Shown: positions 35,601-44,289, counted from the first letter of the stretch. The stretch is DNA of 64,000 nucleotides from Parvibacter caecicola (GCF_003725335.1 NZ_QIBY01000002.1:124001-188000); one strand, 5' to 3'. Notes: generated by a model not told the origin, from the sequence alone. Made by a program: numbers and translations.

Positions 35601-36424
35601 AGCCAACGGGCGCCGATGGTGCCCATGTCCATCAGGCACAGCGGCTTCTCGTCGCGCCCCAGCTCGTGGCGCAGCCCCAGGTACTTGTCGAAGGCCAGCT
35701 GCACCCGCGGGTCCTCGATGTGCACCTCATCTAGCACTGTGCCGAAGGTGGTGTGACGGCAGTGGTCCGACCAATAAGTGTCTATCATCTTGATTTCGGT
35801 GATGGTGGGGTTGCGCCCCTCCTTCGCGAAGTAATCCTGGCAGCAGCGGATATCGGCCAGGTCCATGGCCAGCCCGCGGTTGGCGATGAACTGCGCAAGC
35901 CCTGCCTCGTCCAGCTGCAAAAAGCCCTCCAGCACCTCCACCATGGGCGGCTCGGGGAACTCCATGGCCAGCGTGAGGCACTCGTCCAGCGAGGCCTCGC
36001 GCGCTTCCACCGGGTTGATCACGTAGGCCTTCACCTTCGCCACATCATCGGCCGAAAGCTCCCCTTCCAAGATGTACACCTTGGCGGAGCGCACCAGCGG
36101 CCGCTCCCCTTGGGAGAGCAGCTGCACGCACTCGCTGGCAGATTCCGCACGCTGGTCGAACTGGCCCGGCAAAAATTCCACGGCGAACACCGCGCCGTCC
36201 GTTTCCGGAAGCTGATAGGTCACGTTGTCGGATTGCGGCTCGCTGAACACGGTGGGCACCGTTTGCGCGAACAGCTCATCGCTGATGCCTTCCACATCGT
36301 AGCGGTTCAGCAGGCGCACGTTTTCCAAGCGCTCCAGTTCCAGCAGCGTCTTCAGCTCGGAGGTGAGCTGCTGCGCCTCAACGTCGAACCCGGGCTTTTT
36401 CTCAACATAAACGCGTGAAACCAT
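32684..36424 (-). CDS. purL: Phosphoribosylformylglycinamidine synthase, single-chain PurL
   Basis: This enzyme makes FGAM from FGAR, glutamine and ATP, step four of purine synthesis. The 1246 residues hold the synthetase part, with TYWSDHCRHTTF and the Gly-rich MTGAADP-type loops, and a C-terminal class I glutamine amidotransferase: GNNCEFDTA, IPGGFSGGDE and the nucleophile Cys in LGICNGFQ. The fusion replaces separate PurS, PurL and PurQ. The ATG at 36424 follows GGAGGCTTAAGGGAG. It forms a single-gene unit with its own terminator. Confidence 0.97.
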   Translation of the reverse strand: MVSRVYVEKKPGFDVEAQQLTSELKTLLELERLENVRLLNRYDVEGISDELFAQTVPTVFSEPQSDNVTYQLPETDGAVFAVEFLPGQFDQRAESASECVQLLSQGERPLVRSAKVYILEGELSADDVAKVKAYVINPVEAREASLDECLTLAMEFPEPPMVEVLEGFLQLDEAGLAQFIANRGLAMDLADIRCCQDYFAKEGRNPTITEIKMIDTYWSDHCRHTTFGTVLDEVHIEDPRVQLAFDKYLGLRHELGRDEKPLCLMDMGTIGARWLKAQGILTGLDESEEINACTVKCTVDVNGEDQDWLYLFKNETHNHPTEIEPFGGAATCVGGAIRDPLSGRSYVYQAMRVTGAADPTVPVADTLPGKLPQRKLVTTAAAGYSSYGNQIGLATGQVHELYHPGYAAKRMEIGAVVGATPADHVRRETPASGDVVVLLGGRTGRDGIGGATGSSKAHSLSSIETCGAEVQKGNAPVERKIQRLFRRGDACRMIKRCNDFGAGGVSVAVGELADGLAINLNAVPKKYEGLDGTELAISESQERMAVALAAKDVDAFIALAHEENLEATPIATVTAEPRVRMSWNGVDIVDVSREFLASNGAAKHASVEIQPGVPYQRSWEGESLEARMEALLSDINVASNKGLSERFDSTIGAATVLMPFGGQRQLTPALAMAAKFPVDGETTTCSGMAWGFNPYLSEADPYLGAYIAVVESVAKLVASGFERRNMYLTFQEYFEKLRQEPLRWGKPVAAVLGALMAQLDLEVGAIGGKDSMSGSFEQLDVPPTLVSFATAVGPVSRVTSPEFKGAGHQVAFIVPRTDDGILPRKAAITEALDTVEELIGTGAALAVSTVGYGGAAEALFKMCVGNGIGVKLHPVLTADALFAPAYGSFVVELADGAQLPAGDDVLACCVLGETTEAYQLEAAGEMIDLARLQEVWEGAMEGVFPYRTAPDAPVAEVPRITYDKGVGAAYHGPALLGADAGKPRVIIPVFPGNNCEFDTATAFQRAGAVAETLIVNNLSPEAVAESVQQLAAAIDKSQIVMIPGGFSGGDEPDGSAKFITAFFRAPQVTEAVRRLLQQRDGLMLGICNGFQALVKLGLVPYGDIRPMDAQCATLTFNEIGRHQSRLVNTRVASNLSPWFSQMAVGEVTTVAISHGEGRFVAPEGLLAQLVENGQVATQYVDAVGVPSMDLAVNPNGSLLAIEGITSPDGRVLGKMGHSERSGSGLYKNVPGAMYQPIFEGGVAYFA

Positions 36425-36559
36425 AGCTCCCTTAAGCCTCCGTTTTGGTCGAAGAAAAATACATGCCCCCATGATAAAGGTTGCAAGCGCACCAAGGGCC
36501 CTCAAACCCCACCCAACAGGAAAATGACGGGGGCAAGCGAACGGGCTCCGAACTACCGC

Positions 36560-38065
36560 CTATTCCGAATCGCGCCCTTCGATGAGATCCAGCAGTTCTT
36601 GCTGCGAATGGATGCCCATCTTCTGATAAATGTGCTTGCGGTGGGTAGTCACCGTGTTGTAGGAGATGAACAACGTGTCCTGGATATACCCGGCATTTCG
36701 TCCGCGAGCCAGTAGCATCATTATTTCTAGCTCGCGCTTAGATAGGCCATAGCGCTCGGCAAGAGTGCGGCACTGCTGGCGAAATCGATCTTTACGCCGA
36801 GAGGGAAACAACCGCGAAAGCTCCTCCACATCGCCTTCGGTGAAAACGGAGAGATAGCAAAAAGACAAGGTCAACACCGCTACCAGACCAACCACGTGAA
36901 CCAGCTCGTTCGATGTCACAACCGAAGGGAAGCAGCATCGGGCCAGAAGAAAGCCGAGCAAAAGGCCCACCGCGCTAAACGCCCGTATGCGGGCCAAAGC
37001 CCCTACGGCATCGCGAGAACTTGCCGAGGCAAACACAATGGAAATCACCCATAGGACCATAGCCACAAGCAAGCTTGCGCTCATGGTGAGGGCGTATGGC
37101 ACAACCATCGCTTCGGCGGTTTGGGTAAGCGGCAAAAGAATAATGCCCGATATGGAGATAAAGAAAATGAGCCGATAGGCTTTAGAGAAGTTGAATCGCC
37201 GCGGAATAAAGGCAACTCCGACAATGGTGACTATAGTCACCACGGCCACAAGCAGCGCGCCAACAATCTGCGTGCGAAGGAACAACTCGTTTCCGGCAGC
37301 GTTCATCCCCGATTGAATATAAACGCCGCGCACAAATTCCATCACACAGCTCCATACGGCAATCACCGCAATAAACCGCCAATAAAGATTTTGGCTAGCT
37401 ATCTCGTCCGCCACTTTCGCGATGGCAGCTGCATCCTCTTCGGAGCCGTGCGCCGCGCTCGCAACTCTTTTTTTGGACAGCACAAGGCACACTCCCGGCA
37501 CCGCTGCAACAACCGCCACGCACACCAAAGCGCGAAGCCCGTAGAGGGGAGAAAAGGCTGCGAACAAAACCCCAGCGAAGCAAAACGAAATGCAAGAACT
37601 CATAAGGACGGCACGCAGCGAGGCGGCGCAGAACAGCAGCCCGTAGAGCAGGAACAGCAGCGCCGATGTCCCTCCCGCCACGATGCCTCCCGCAACGAAC
37701 AGGGGAACCACTGCCCCTTGCTGCGTAGCCGCCACTCCCAGCAAAACGGTACCCAAGGGGAGCAGCACCGCCGCAAATGCGCCCACGTAGCGATGCCCCG
37801 CCAATGATGAAACCTGACGAGAAAGCCGAGTTGAAACGGCAAACGTGCATATTTGCGCCAAAGCCACAAGGCAGTAGGAAACGTCCAGGGCGGGCTCGGG
37901 TCCGAAATTCGGCGACAAGTAGGGCGTCAGGCTGAATAACATCATGAACTGCCACGCCGCCAGCGACCCCAGCCCAACGGTTCGCAGCGTATCGGACAAC
38001 GCAATTTTGCGTAGCGGGACGGCTGGCTGCCGACCTTGCCTGTCGAGTTTTCCCTTTTTCCTCAC
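36560..38065 (-). CDS. Membrane LuxR-type regulator divergent from the molybdoenzyme
   Basis: The 501-residue protein has about twelve membrane segments (residues ~30-415), then a basic linker and a LuxR helix-turn-helix at ~440-495 (LSKRELEIMMLLARGRNAGY, NTVTTHRKHIYQKMGI). It has the same architecture as the regulator at the left edge of the window. The start is a GTG at 38065 with GGAGGGGG in front. It is divergent from the molybdoenzyme gene, which in Eggerthellaceae usually means that the regulator senses the enzyme's substrate and turns on its operon. A TATACT box and a palindrome lie in its promoter. Confidence 0.9.
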   Translation of the reverse strand: MRKKGKLDRQGRQPAVPLRKIALSDTLRTVGLGSLAAWQFMMLFSLTPYLSPNFGPEPALDVSYCLVALAQICTFAVSTRLSRQVSSLAGHRYVGAFAAVLLPLGTVLLGVAATQQGAVVPLFVAGGIVAGGTSALLFLLYGLLFCAASLRAVLMSSCISFCFAGVLFAAFSPLYGLRALVCVAVVAAVPGVCLVLSKKRVASAAHGSEEDAAAIAKVADEIASQNLYWRFIAVIAVWSCVMEFVRGVYIQSGMNAAGNELFLRTQIVGALLVAVVTIVTIVGVAFIPRRFNFSKAYRLIFFISISGIILLPLTQTAEAMVVPYALTMSASLLVAMVLWVISIVFASASSRDAVGALARIRAFSAVGLLLGFLLARCCFPSVVTSNELVHVVGLVAVLTLSFCYLSVFTEGDVEELSRLFPSRRKDRFRQQCRTLAERYGLSKRELEIMMLLARGRNAGYIQDTLFISYNTVTTHRKHIYQKMGIHSQQELLDLIEGRDSE

Positions 38066-38091
38066 CCGGGCACCCCCTCCTGCCTTCTGTG

Positions 38092-38131
38092 AGTATACCC
38101 CTCAACTATTCAAGTGTTTCAAATTGAAACA
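38092..38131 (-). promoter_or_regulatory. Promoter of the membrane LuxR gene with a palindrome at -35
   Basis: On the minus strand TATACT (38097-38092) is preceded by a 17-base spacer and then the palindrome TGTTTCAATTTGAAACA (38131-38115; 8-bp arms, one-base centre). Its near half occupies the -35 position and no consensus -35 is present. This is the expected place for an operator or activator site; the adjacent LuxR protein is the obvious candidate. Confidence 0.6.
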
Positions 38132-38339
38132 ACGCAAAACTCTAGATGAGACCCTTGTTAGCAAAAATCACCCTCTGGAGGGTATGCCTTCGCACGCTCC
38201 TTTAGCAAAACACCCTTGCCCGTGGGATATCGCTGGAACAGAAAGCCCTTGCCCAAGGTGATTACGCCGCCCAACTCAATGGAGCACCATAGCCGCAGTG
38301 GTTTTAATCGAAGCCACAAGAGAGAACAGGAGGAGGAAA

Positions 38340-41186
38340 ATGGGGATTACCATTACGCGGCGAACATTTATGAAGGTCGCTGCCGCCACCGGAGCTGCCG
38401 CTGCGCTTTCCAGCACTTCGGCCATGACGGCCCTCGCCGCCACCGAAGAGCCGCAGGGCGCTGATGTAAAGCGCGTCCGCACCTGCTGCCGCGGATGCGG
38501 CAAAATGGAGTGCGGCGTGTGGGTGACCGTGGCCAACGGGCGCGCCGTGAAAATCGAGGGCGACGAAAGCGCCTTCCAATCGCAGGGCAACTGCTGCACC
38601 AAGTCTCAGGCATCGCTTCAGGCCTGCTACCACCCCTCAAGGCTCTACCATCCCATGAAGCGCACCAACGAGAAGGGCGAGGGCGATCCCGGTTGGGTGC
38701 GCATCACCTGGGACGAGGCCTACCAGATTATGCACGAGAAGTTCACCGAGCTTGCAAACAAATACGATGGCTCGTCCATGTTCGGCATGGGCGGCACCAG
38801 CCGCATTTGGTCCATGGCCCCCTATGGGGCACTCGGCACCGCGATGGGCGGCTCCAACAACAAGTACACCCCCAACCAAGTATGCAAGGGACCGCGTTGG
38901 TACGCTACCGGCATGGTCTCTTCGAACGCCTTCAGCTTCATGGCAACGGTGGATCGCCCTCGCGTGTATGTTCAATGGGGCGGCTCGGGCGAGCTTTCCA
39001 ACTACGATGACTCCTGCCGCACCGTAGTCGACTGCGCCAGCACCGCCGACACCTACATCTCGGTAGACCCGCGCAAAACCAACGTAGGGCATGAGGCTGA
39101 CATCTGGAACAACGTCTTCCCCGGAACCGATGCAGTATTGGCGCTGTCTTGGGCAAGCGTCATCATCGAGAACGACTTGTACGATCCCATTTATGTCAAA
39201 AAATGGATGGATGCGCCCTTCTTGGTTTGCCAGGATATCGAACCCTCTGGTTGGACATTGCCCGGTCGCAGTTCCTACGACATCAAGACCCGCCTGCTGA
39301 AGGAAAGCGATGTGCAGGAAGGCGGCAGCCCCCAGCGCTTCATGGTATGGGACTCCATCGGCAACCGCCTTACTTACTTCGATTCCGAGACGGGCCTCTG
39401 GGAAGGCGAAACATGGACGCCCACCACTGAAGGACGCGAGGCCCAGCAGCAGCTGCCTCCTGGCGTTGCCCAAGGCTTCGTTCCGGAAGTATCCGGATTC
39501 ACGGTCGAAGACGGATTCGCGACAGAAATCGATCCGGCCATCTTCGGCGAATTTGAAGTAACCCTGAAAGACGGCCGGACCTCCACCGTCCGCCCCGTCT
39601 GGGAATACTACCGGGAAGTGTGCGCCGAATATGCCCCCGAGAAGGCCACCGAGATCTGCGGCGTTGCACCCGAGAAGATCGAGGCGGCGGCCAAGGCCTA
39701 CGCTACCCGCGTGGACCCTTCCACCGGTTACGGCAACGGCGGCATCCAGTACATGCTGGCCGTCGAGCACGCCGGCAACTGCGTGCAGAACTGCCGCACC
39801 ATCGACGCGCTTACCGCCATCACTGGCAACTACGACACCCCCGCAGGCATGCGCGGCCCCACCACCTTCAACTTCGACGGAGAGTTGGTAGGCGGCATGC
39901 CCGATGTGTTTGGAGCTGGCCCCCGCTCTGACCTGCCGCAAATCGGCAAGGGTAAATTCCCCCTGTACGACACCTATGCGCCCCAATGGTCAGACGCCGA
40001 GACCCTTATGGAAGCGGCCCACACCGGCGAGCCCTACCCTATCGTAGGCGGATTCTGCATGTCCGGCGACTTCATGTCGATGGGCAACTCTCTGTACAAC
40101 TGGGAAGCGCTGAAGGGCTTCGACTTCTGGGTGGTGGCCGACCTTTGGCTCACCCCCACCGCCGGTGCCGCCGACATCGTACTGCCGGTATGGCACTGGC
40201 TCGAAGTGAACTCACCACGCAAGAGCCAAGGATCGTCTGGTGCCGCCGGAGCAACCTGCCGTGCAGTTGAGCCCCCTGCCGACTGCCGTTGGGATCCGGT
40301 CATCACCATCGGACTGTTCAAGGTGCAGGGCATTCCCTGGTCCCCCGGCGAAGGAGACGAGCAGTGGCCCGACTGGGAAGGCGTATGCGATTCTGTGCTG
40401 CGCGGCACCGGCAAGACTTGGGCCCAATTCGCCGAAGACTTCCAAAGAGATGGCTGGATTGACTGCAAGAAGGAAAATCCAGAGGACTGGGGCATGTACC
40501 GGCGCTACCAGACCGGTGCCCTCAATAGCGGCAAACCGGGCTACCCTACCCCTTCCGGAAAGCACGAGCTATGGTCGCTGGTCATGGAGAGCACCTACGA
40601 AGACGGCCGTTATAATCTTCCCACCTTCATCGATCCACCCCAGAGCATCCGCAGCAAGCCCGAGCTGTACAACGACTATCCCTACACCATGACCACCGGA
40701 CGCCGCATTCCCGTGTATTTCCATAGCGAGCATCGTCAGCTGCCTTGGTGCCGTGAGCACTGGACCTGTCCCCGCGTTGAAATCAACCCCAACATGGCCA
40801 AGCGCCTCGGCATCGAACAGGGCGATTGGTGCTGGATTGAAAGTCCCTCGGGGAAGATTCGCCAAGTGGCCGACCTCTATTACGGCATCCAAGACGGCGT
40901 GATCAACTGCGAGCATCAGTGGTGGCTGCCCGAGATCAATGCCGCCGGACGCGGTTTCGAGCTGGTGGGCATCAACTGCCTGGTAGATCGTACCGCCCAA
41001 GACCCCTGTGTGGGCACCTCCAACCTTCGCGCCTATCCCGTGAACATCTATAAGGCAACGCCGGAGAATTGCCCGAACGGCAATGTAATACCCATTGGCT
41101 ACGATGGCCAGGAAATGATACACGACTCCTCCGATCCGCGCTTGAAAGAGTGGCTGCCCGATTACGAAATCCGGAAGGAGGCCTAA
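38340..41186 (+). CDS. Tat-exported molybdopterin oxidoreductase (DMSO reductase superfamily)
   Basis: From the ATG at 38340 (AGGAGGAGG upstream) the product has 948 residues. Residues 1-33 are a Tat signal peptide (TRRTFMKVAAATGAAAALSS). Next is a [4Fe-4S] site (C49/C50, C53, C58, C85/C86) in CCRGCGKMECGV and NCCTK. The likely molybdenum ligand is Cys182 in TPNQVCKGPRWYATG. The molybdopterin dinucleotide binding domain is at the C-terminus. No membrane anchor subunit or chaperone gene follows; only a ferredoxin-type subunit. This two-gene layout, the Cys ligand and the adjacent membrane LuxR fit the acetylene hydratase/pyrogallol transhydroxylase/catechol dehydroxylase branch. The substrate cannot be read from sequence. 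Confidence 0.88.
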   Translation: MGITITRRTFMKVAAATGAAAALSSTSAMTALAATEEPQGADVKRVRTCCRGCGKMECGVWVTVANGRAVKIEGDESAFQSQGNCCTKSQASLQACYHPSRLYHPMKRTNEKGEGDPGWVRITWDEAYQIMHEKFTELANKYDGSSMFGMGGTSRIWSMAPYGALGTAMGGSNNKYTPNQVCKGPRWYATGMVSSNAFSFMATVDRPRVYVQWGGSGELSNYDDSCRTVVDCASTADTYISVDPRKTNVGHEADIWNNVFPGTDAVLALSWASVIIENDLYDPIYVKKWMDAPFLVCQDIEPSGWTLPGRSSYDIKTRLLKESDVQEGGSPQRFMVWDSIGNRLTYFDSETGLWEGETWTPTTEGREAQQQLPPGVAQGFVPEVSGFTVEDGFATEIDPAIFGEFEVTLKDGRTSTVRPVWEYYREVCAEYAPEKATEICGVAPEKIEAAAKAYATRVDPSTGYGNGGIQYMLAVEHAGNCVQNCRTIDALTAITGNYDTPAGMRGPTTFNFDGELVGGMPDVFGAGPRSDLPQIGKGKFPLYDTYAPQWSDAETLMEAAHTGEPYPIVGGFCMSGDFMSMGNSLYNWEALKGFDFWVVADLWLTPTAGAADIVLPVWHWLEVNSPRKSQGSSGAAGATCRAVEPPADCRWDPVITIGLFKVQGIPWSPGEGDEQWPDWEGVCDSVLRGTGKTWAQFAEDFQRDGWIDCKKENPEDWGMYRRYQTGALNSGKPGYPTPSGKHELWSLVMESTYEDGRYNLPTFIDPPQSIRSKPELYNDYPYTMTTGRRIPVYFHSEHRQLPWCREHWTCPRVEINPNMAKRLGIEQGDWCWIESPSGKIRQVADLYYGIQDGVINCEHQWWLPEINAAGRGFELVGINCLVDRTAQDPCVGTSNLRAYPVNIYKATPENCPNGNVIPIGYDGQEMIHDSSDPRLKEWLPDYEIRKEA

Positions 41187-41191
41187 GAGCC

Positions 41192-41851
41192 ATGACCCAA
41201 TATGCCATCATCACCGACCTTAACCGTTGCGTGGGCTGCCTCGCGTGCAGCGTGGCCTGCAAAGTGGTTAACAACGTACCCATTGGAAGCTACTGGAACA
41301 AGGTGCTACGCATCGGCCCCAACCCCACCGCCGGCGGCAGCGGCGATTATCCAGATGTTGATTTGTACTTCTTGCCCGTAGGGTGCCAGCATTGCGAAGA
41401 TCCCGAATGCGTAAAAGTCTGCCCCACCGAGGCCTCTCACAAAACCGCAGACGGCACCATCCAGGTGGACAAAGAGAAGTGTATCGGCTGCCAGTTCTGC
41501 GCCATGGCCTGCCCCTATGGCGTGCGCTACCTGAACGAAGAGGAAGGCGTTGTGGAGAAGTGCACTCTCTGCGAGCAGCAAACAGCCCAAGGGGAACTGC
41601 CCCAATGCGTAGCGCAGTGCGGCGGCCGAGCACGCTTCTTCGGGGACTTGGAAGCCGGCATCGATTCTTTCGTGGGACCCGCGCCTACTGGCAATTCGGC
41701 GGCTTCCTATGATGAGGCCCACGGAGCACGCATAACTATTCGCGATGCGTGCAACCAGTTCAGCGATTCGGACGTACACGCATTGCCCAACGCCGGAAAC
41801 AACCCCTCTTTCCGCTACATCTTGCGGGAAATGACCTGGCAAAGCGCTTAA
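41192..41851 (+). CDS. Four-cluster ferredoxin subunit (DmsB/NrfC-like)
   Basis: The 219-residue protein carries sixteen cysteines in four [4Fe-4S] motifs: C13-C16-C19-C23, C65-C68-C73-C77, C97-C100-C103-C107 and C124-C127-C139-C143. This is the electron-transfer subunit of DMSO reductase-type enzymes. It has no signal peptide, so it is probably exported by the Tat signal of the catalytic subunit. The ATG at 41192 lies 5 bases after the stop of that gene, with GGAGG in front. It would feed electrons from the quinone pool or another donor to the molybdenum site; the membrane partner is not encoded here. Confidence 0.95.
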   Translation: MTQYAIITDLNRCVGCLACSVACKVVNNVPIGSYWNKVLRIGPNPTAGGSGDYPDVDLYFLPVGCQHCEDPECVKVCPTEASHKTADGTIQVDKEKCIGCQFCAMACPYGVRYLNEEEGVVEKCTLCEQQTAQGELPQCVAQCGGRARFFGDLEAGIDSFVGPAPTGNSAASYDEAHGARITIRDACNQFSDSDVHALPNAGNNPSFRYILREMTWQSA

Positions 41852-41872
41852 GGGTATTTGGGCGTCCCGCAA

Positions 41873-41916
41873 AAGCGGCCGGCAAATGCAAAGCTGCCGG
41901 CCGCTTTGCATTTGCC
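41873..41916. terminator. Convergent terminator with two mutually exclusive hairpins
   Basis: Between the ferredoxin and sfsA genes, AAGCGGCCGGCA (41873-41884) pairs perfectly with TGCCGGCCGCTT (41895-41906), and GGCAAATGCAAAGC (41881-41894) pairs perfectly with GCTTTGCATTTGCC (41903-41916). The stems overlap, so only one can form. On the minus strand the first is followed by TTTTGC, on the plus strand the U content is low. Confidence 0.65.
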
Positions 41917-41928
41917 TTAGCCATATTG

Positions 41929-42669
41929 CTACCAATCCTCCAGCGGGAAGAACTCCCTCAGCGCCACGCCGTGCTGGTCGATGGAGAAGTTGGCCTGCAC
42001 CAGCTCCACCCCGGCCTTCTCGCAGGCGCGCACGGTGGAGCGCACCTCATCGTAGGTGGTGCCATGGTAGAACTGGAAGCCGAAGTTCTCGTAGTAGAGG
42101 CAGTAGAGAATCACCGCCCGCTCGTGGTCTTGAAGCGATGAAGCCAGTTCGCGCAGGTGGCGCATGGCCCGCTCAGTGGAGGAGAACGGCGCTTCCGGCA
42201 AGCGGGGCACGTAGGCAGGGATGTCCGTCTGGATTTGCACCATGGGGGTCTTCACCTCCAGGTATACCTCGTCGTTTACCAGGAAGTCCAGCTTGGAGTC
42301 GCCCAGCACCACCTCGCGGCGCACCTCGGCCACGGGCCCCAGCAGCTTGTTGAAAGCACCGATGCGCAGGAAGTGCTCCACGTAGCGGTTGGAGGCATTT
42401 TGGTTGATGCCGATCCAGCGTTTGGCGGCGTCTTCGGGCCGGTCCAGCGAGAAGGCCTCCACCGTGAGCGGCAGCTTGCGCTTGGGGTTATGGCTATCGG
42501 ACACCAGGCACGGGCGCCCGGCCAAGTCCAGCCCGCCAATGCGCGACACCACCGGGCAGTGACAGCGCACCACTTCCCCGCCGCCGAAATCCACGTCCAT
42601 GATGAACCGGTTCGGCCGCGCAAGAATAACCCCCTCGCGCAAAGGTTCGGGGAAGAGCAGCTCGTCCAT
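41929..42669 (-). CDS. sfsA: SfsA family nuclease-like protein
   Basis: The 246-residue protein matches SfsA over its full length, with an N-terminal OB-like part (RPNRFIMDVDFGGGEVVRCHCP) and a PD-(D/E)xK nuclease-like core: Asp128, Glu138 and Lys140 in LDFLVNDEVYLEVKT. SfsA was named for an effect on sugar fermentation in Escherichia coli; a nucleic-acid role is more likely. The ATG at 42669 follows GAGGAGG; a longer frame upstream lacks such a site. It converges on the ferredoxin gene and shares its terminator. Confidence 0.93.
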   Translation of the reverse strand: MDELLFPEPLREGVILARPNRFIMDVDFGGGEVVRCHCPVVSRIGGLDLAGRPCLVSDSHNPKRKLPLTVEAFSLDRPEDAAKRWIGINQNASNRYVEHFLRIGAFNKLLGPVAEVRREVVLGDSKLDFLVNDEVYLEVKTPMVQIQTDIPAYVPRLPEAPFSSTERAMRHLRELASSLQDHERAVILYCLYYENFGFQFYHGTTYDEVRSTVRACEKAGVELVQANFSIDQHGVALREFFPLEDW

Positions 42670-42898
42670 TCGGCCTCCTCGCACCTGGTGTATGCAGTTC
42701 ATGCATCGTATCCCAGGCAACCCCTTCGCGCTTCTGGGAACCGGCAACATAAGCGCAACCGTCAAAAAGCTTTTAGCTTGACGGAACATGGCAGCCCGAC
42801 AAGCCCAGCGTGGCGGCATATGGGGCGGAAGCGGGCCCTTTTGTGGAGGGCCACCGGGGACGGTCCACCATGATTGGCCCGCAGACGAGGGTTCGACG

Positions 42899-44266
42899 CT
42901 ATAGCCACTCCCATGCGGGGACGATGTGGATACAGCCTGCTGGCGTCTGCACCTCTTCCCCTTCGTCCATAGTCACGATCCATGCCTCTTCAGTATCGAA
43001 TTGCGGCATCGCCGCCTCCAAAGCTCGCATTTCTCGCTTGCGCGTTGAAGGGTCGGCGAGGCTGCATGACACCTGGACAAGCTTGACCCGCTCCAACGCC
43101 ATCGCATCTCCAACCACAAAGTCGATTTCCTGGCGCTGGCTGCCCTCTCCCACGAATGCACGGGATATGGCACCTTGTCGCACAGAGGGCTTCTCTCGCA
43201 AAAGCTTGTTGAACACGGCCGTTTCCAAGCGCTGGCCCTTGTCGGAAGCCGGAGCCGGGGAAAAGGCCCCGAAAAGTGAGGGATCGGCGGCGTAAACTTT
43301 AGCCGAAGAGCGAGGATTGTCTGCCAGCGCAACGCCGTAACTCTTCACCGAGAACAGCAGGTAAGACTCCTCATAGTAGGACAGCAACCGCGATAGGGCC
43401 TCGCGCCCAATCGATACACGCCGGCTCTTGAAATCATTGTAGGCTTTGGTAAGGGAAAGCTCGCGCCCAGACGAAGCAAGACATCTTGCTAAAAACAAAG
43501 AGGCTGCCCGGGGATTCCCAACGTTATAGCGCTCCATCACATCGTAGTTCACTGTACGATTGGCATATTCCTGCAAAAGCTGGGTGGCATCCGATGGTTC
43601 CAGATTCTGGGCGGCTATGAACCCTCCCTCCGTCAAATACCGGCTCAATGCGTGGCGAAGCTTTGCCCGAACCTCGGAGGTTGCCCCGCCTTCGTCCCCT
43701 AATCCCCCCAACTGCCCGGCACCATACCCATGGAACCGAACAAACTCCGAAAAGCTCATAGGAAATATCTCGCGAGAAAGAGCCCGGCCGCGGAACTCAC
43801 TGGCTATCTGGGAAGAAAGCATTTTAGATGAAGATCCGGTGACGTAAATTGTGGCAACCTGGGTATCGACCATGCGGCGCATGAACGTACCCCAGTCGGG
43901 TATTTCCTGAATCTCATCGAAGAAAAAGTAAGCTCCTTCGCTTTTTGCCCAAGGGTTCATGGCGTAGTAAGTCTCCACCACGTCATCCAGGACAGAGGCG
44001 TCATAGGGCTTTAGCCGCTCATCATCGAAATTGAAATAGAGAATTGACCGCAGGCTTTTACCGGCATCGAGGATGCGGTGCATTTCCTGGTAAAGGCGAT
44101 AGGTTTTGCCACAACGACGAACCCCAACCAGCACCTTGACCAAATTCGCCCGAGCAGGCACCAAGGGCTCCCCCAGCGAGACATCACGCAAGAAAACGTC
44201 CGGGACGCCCTGCTCATAGAACTCCGAAAGCTTCTCCTGTACCACGGAATGAAAAGCGGATGCCAT
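42899..44266 (-). CDS. AAA ATPase with DUF4143 domain
   Basis: The 455-residue protein has an AAA_14-type ATPase with Walker A GVRRCGKT (48-55) and Walker B FFFDEIQEI (114-122). The C-terminal half is a DUF4143 domain with a restriction-endonuclease-like fold, ending in EIDFVVGDAMALERVKLVQVS (in outline). Such proteins are common, often in several copies and frequently mobile; their role is unknown and may relate to genome defence or toxin-like activity. The ATG at 44266 follows GAGGAGGTATT. The gene is less GC-rich than its neighbours and its upstream region is very AT-rich, which suggests transfer. Confidence 0.9.
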   Translation of the reverse strand: MASAFHSVVQEKLSEFYEQGVPDVFLRDVSLGEPLVPARANLVKVLVGVRRCGKTYRLYQEMHRILDAGKSLRSILYFNFDDERLKPYDASVLDDVVETYYAMNPWAKSEGAYFFFDEIQEIPDWGTFMRRMVDTQVATIYVTGSSSKMLSSQIASEFRGRALSREIFPMSFSEFVRFHGYGAGQLGGLGDEGGATSEVRAKLRHALSRYLTEGGFIAAQNLEPSDATQLLQEYANRTVNYDVMERYNVGNPRAASLFLARCLASSGRELSLTKAYNDFKSRRVSIGREALSRLLSYYEESYLLFSVKSYGVALADNPRSSAKVYAADPSLFGAFSPAPASDKGQRLETAVFNKLLREKPSVRQGAISRAFVGEGSQRQEIDFVVGDAMALERVKLVQVSCSLADPSTRKREMRALEAAMPQFDTEEAWIVTMDEGEEVQTPAGCIHIVPAWEWL

Positions 44267-44289
44267 AATACCTCCTCGATAGTCATTTT

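Noticed and set aside
38340-41186. Selenocysteine or formate dehydrogenase assignment for the molybdoenzyme
   Set aside because: No in-frame TGA is present at the ligand position; the visible residue is a normal Cys (TGC) and no formate dehydrogenase context is seen.
42759-42784. Terminator or operator CCGTCAA/TTGACGG upstream of sfsA
   Set aside because: Only a 7-bp stem with a 12-base loop and no U-run; could be chance, so not listed as a feature.
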